Part shown: positions 61,769-64,000 of the stretch, one piece after another | Layout: each line of letters opens with the position of its first letter | Position numbering within the stretch: position 1 is the stretch's first letter | Assembly (NCBI RefSeq): GCF_002531575.1 | Contig: NZ_NWTI01000010.1 | Coordinates: 124,001 to 188,000 of the forward strand | Direction: 5' to 3' | Length of the DNA: 64,000 nucleotides | Origin: Bradyrhizobium sp. Y36 | GTDB taxonomy: Bacteria > Pseudomonadota > Alphaproteobacteria > Rhizobiales > Xanthobacteraceae | The notes under the pieces: model-generated | The model's input: only the letters and a program-made list of their open reading frames with translations | Database searches by the model: none | Told to the model about the DNA's origin: nothing | Program-made: the position numbers and the translations under genes

Positions 61769-62695
61769 TCAGGCCGATTTCCGCCGGGCCCCGGCCGACG
61801 GCTTCTTCGCCGCCGCTTCCTTCGGCTTCTTGCCCTCGATCGGCATCAGCATTTCCTTCTGTCCGGCCGCCACCTTCTTCGACTTCTTGGCCGGCTTCTT
61901 TGAAGTCCTGGTCTCGGCGGCCGCGCCGCCAACGCTCTTGCGCAGCGCGTCCATCAGGTCCACGACGTTCTCGCCGCGCGGGCGCTCCGTCGGCCTGATC
62001 GGCTTGCCAGCGCGCTTTTGGTTGATGAGGTCGATGAGGGCGGTTTCGTACTGGTCCTCGAATTTGTCCGGCTCGAAGCGGCCCGCCTTCTGGTTGACGA
62101 TGTGCCTGGCGAGGTCGAGCATGTCCTTGGTGATTTTGACGTCTTGGATCTCGTCGAAATACTCCGCGGGATCGCGGACCTCATAGGGATAGCGCAGCAG
62201 GGTGCCTGTCAGGCCTTTGTCTCGCGGTTCGAGCGCGATGATGTGTTCGCGGTTGGTAAGCACCACGCGTCCGATGGCGACCTTGTCCACCTCACGGATG
62301 GTCTCGCGGATCACCGCGAAGGCGTCGTGCCCCACCTTTCCGTCGGGCCTTAGATAATAGGGGCGGATCAGGTAGCGCGGATCGATGTCGGACCTGTCGA
62401 CGAACTCGTCAATATCGATGGTGCGAGTGGACTCCAGTGCGACTTCCTCGAGTTCTTCCTTGGTGACCTCGATGAACTGGTCCTTCTCGATCTGGTAGCC
62501 CTTGACGATGTCCTCGTTGGGGACCTCGTCACCGGTGTCGGCGTCGACCTTGAGGTACTTGATGCGGTGGCCGGTCTGCCGGTTTAGCTGGTTGAACGAG
62601 ATCTTCTCGCTCTCCGAGGTCGCCGGGTAGAGCGCCACCGGGCAGGTGACGAGGGACAGACGAAGGAAGCCTTTCCAGTTGGCGCGAGGGGCCAT
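61769..62695 (-). CDS. ku: Ku DNA end-binding protein (NHEJ)
   Basis: 308 residues. Ku core (about 5-255): WKGFLRLSLVTCPVALYPAT at the N-terminus and the characteristic YYLRPDGKVGHDAFAVIR and DMLDLARHIVNQK segments. The Lys/Ala-rich C-terminal tail (KKPAKKSKKVAAG) is typical of bacterial Ku and binds DNA. Works with LigD in end joining; no LigD is in the window. Divergent from the DnaQ-like exonuclease. Confidence 0.95.
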   Translation of the reverse strand: MAPRANWKGFLRLSLVTCPVALYPATSESEKISFNQLNRQTGHRIKYLKVDADTGDEVPNEDIVKGYQIEKDQFIEVTKEELEEVALESTRTIDIDEFVDRSDIDPRYLIRPYYLRPDGKVGHDAFAVIRETIREVDKVAIGRVVLTNREHIIALEPRDKGLTGTLLRYPYEVRDPAEYFDEIQDVKITKDMLDLARHIVNQKAGRFEPDKFEDQYETALIDLINQKRAGKPIRPTERPRGENVVDLMDALRKSVGGAAAETRTSKKPAKKSKKVAAGQKEMLMPIEGKKPKEAAAKKPSAGARRKSA

Positions 62696-62914
62696 GAACG
62701 CGGAACTCCAGAACAGGGGTGTTCGAACTCAAGACGAATGAGGCGTGCCGGTTCCGACAATTATATGGGCTAGGTCGAGAAGAAAAAGCCGATCAGGCCG
62801 CTTGCCGGGGCGGACCGCCCGCAGCAGGGCCAGATCGGGCGAAACACCGCGAAAACACCGTGAATCGCCTGCATTCCCGGTACCTCAGGCTGAGCAGTCT
62901 CGGTATGATGCGGC
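62696..62914. promoter_or_regulatory. Divergent region between ku and exonuclease genes
   Basis: 219 bp with no gene; it must hold both promoters. An AT-rich stretch lies at about 62757-62767. Confidence 0.4.
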
Positions 62915-63844
62915 ATGACCGCGCTGCCGCAGCCCCTTCGCGAAGAGACGTTTTCGAATCCATTGGATCTAGCGGCGATGGCCGAGGCGCTGGCCCGGTC
63001 GCCCGACTACCGGGTCCTGCGGCGCCTGGTCACCCGACCCCCGTACACGCCGACCGTCGGGCCGGAGATCCGGACCGCCATCCTTCTCGACACCGAGACC
63101 ACCGGGCTCGATCATCGCACGGATGAGATCATCGAGCTCGGCATGGTCAAGCTCGACTACTCCGCAGAGGGGCGGATCGTCGGCATCCGGGACATGTTTT
63201 CGTCCTTCAACGAGCCGTCCACCCCGATCCCGCCCGAGGTCACGGCGATCACCGGCATCACCGACGAGATGGTGGCGGGCCACAGGTTCGACGACGCAGC
63301 TATCGCGGCCTTCGTCGACGACGCGGTCGTCGTCATCGCGCACAACAGCGGCTTCGACAGGAAATTCGCGGAGCGCTACTGGCCGGTGTTCGAGCATCGG
63401 GCATGGGCCTGCAGCGTGACCGAGGTCGACTGGCGGGCGCACGGTTTCGCGGGTGCCCAGCTCGGCTACCTGCTTAACGGCGCCGGCTACTTCCACCAGG
63501 CTCACCGGGCCGTCGACGACTGCCACGCCCTGCTGGAAATCCTGGATTTCGTCCTGCCGACGACCGGCGCGCCGGCGCTTGCGCTTTTGCTCGAGAAGGC
63601 CCGCAAGCCGACGATGCGCGTCTGGGCGGAGCAGTCGCCTTTCGAGCTCAAGGACTCCTTGAAGCGCAGGGGCTACCGCTGGAACGACGGCAGCGATGGG
63701 AGACCCAAGGCCTGGTTCATCGACGTCGACGAAAGCGCCCTTGACGACGAGATCGTCTTCCTGCGGACCCAGATCTACACGCAGGACGTCGAGCCAACCG
63801 TGCAGAGGCTGACCGCCTTCACCCGCTTTTCCTGCAGGATCTGA
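62915..63844 (+). CDS. DnaQ-like 3'-5' exonuclease (DEDDh)
   Basis: 309 residues. Exo I LLDTETTGLD (Asp-x-Glu), exo II region IAHNSGFDRKF and exo III HRAVDDCHALL (His-x-x-x-Asp type DEDDh). The first ~50 residues and the last ~110 are outside the exonuclease fold. Beside ku it may trim DNA ends (inference). Confidence 0.9.
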   Translation: MTALPQPLREETFSNPLDLAAMAEALARSPDYRVLRRLVTRPPYTPTVGPEIRTAILLDTETTGLDHRTDEIIELGMVKLDYSAEGRIVGIRDMFSSFNEPSTPIPPEVTAITGITDEMVAGHRFDDAAIAAFVDDAVVVIAHNSGFDRKFAERYWPVFEHRAWACSVTEVDWRAHGFAGAQLGYLLNGAGYFHQAHRAVDDCHALLEILDFVLPTTGAPALALLLEKARKPTMRVWAEQSPFELKDSLKRRGYRWNDGSDGRPKAWFIDVDESALDDEIVFLRTQIYTQDVEPTVQRLTAFTRFSCRI

Positions 63845-63875
63845 GGCGGTCAGGTGTTCGACGCGCCCGAGGCGG

Positions 63876-64000
63876 CTACCGCCCGAGACGCTTCTCGACC
63901 TTCTTGCGGGTATTGCCGACCTTCTTGACCGCTTTCTTGACGGCGGAGGCCGAGCTTTTGGTCTTCTTGGCTTCGTAGCCGACTTCGTGCTTCTGCCCGC
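63876..64000 (-). CDS. C-terminus of a Lys-rich protein, cut by window edge
   Basis: The last ~41 codons of a minus-strand gene: KTKSSASAVKKAVKKVGNTR and ending VEKRLGR. Highly basic, probably a DNA-associated tail. The N-terminal part is beyond the window. Confidence 0.55.
   Translation of the reverse strand, partial: GQKHEVGYEAKKTKSSASAVKKAVKKVGNTRKKVEKRLGR

Overview
The base composition (high GC), the codon use and the gene families point to an alphaproteobacterium of the Bradyrhizobium / Rhodopseudomonas / Afipia group (Nitrobacteraceae). This is inferred from protein families, because no rRNA lies in the window. Part of it is conserved chromosome and the middle is an accessory region.

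Region 1 (1-14737, minus strand) is one tightly packed run of 14 genes that looks like a single operon, open at the left edge. Read in transcription order it encodes a STAS protein, CheY, CheA, CheW, a cytoplasmic chemoreceptor with three PAS domains, CheR, CheD, CheB, a soluble receptor-like protein with a CheZ-like motif, a second STAS protein, an RsbW-like kinase, a REC-PP2C phosphatase, an Hpt protein and a hybrid histidine kinase (cut by the window edge). It therefore joins a complete chemosensory set to a partner-switching module whose order resembles the Pseudomonas HptB-HsbR-HsbA relay. Region 2 (15342-20612) holds more two-component genes: a FixJ/LuxR-type regulator, two single-domain receivers and a large hybrid kinase.

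Region 3 (about 21212 to about 31.5 kb) looks like an integrated element. It begins at a 3' fragment of tRNA-Lys(CTT) followed by a tyrosine recombinase. It carries a minus-strand set of small unknown genes with a metallophosphoesterase and a truncated TIR-like gene, an operator-rich intergenic stretch, a plus-strand run of overlapping unknown genes, and then a large hairpin plus a helically phased direct-repeat array. No virion, conjugation or known replication gene was recognised.

Region 4 (about 31.5-43 kb) is a defence-island-like accessory stretch. It has a GIY-YIG protein, unknown genes, an AraC fragment, a protein methyltransferase, a broken RecD-like helicase and a complete QatABCD anti-phage operon (37894-43007).

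Region 5 (43.2-59.3 kb) mixes an SRAP (HMCES/YedK-type) DNA-repair gene and its decayed second copy, a periplasmic PaoABC-type molybdenum dehydrogenase with cupin, carboxymuconolactone decarboxylase-like, MFS, alcohol dehydrogenase and cyclophilin-like genes under a LysR regulator, and several small genes, many of them frameshifted. Region 6 (59.3-64 kb) has a PfpI-family protein, an SDR, a HAD phosphatase, the NHEJ protein Ku with a small partner gene, a DnaQ-like exonuclease and the C-terminus of a Lys-rich protein.
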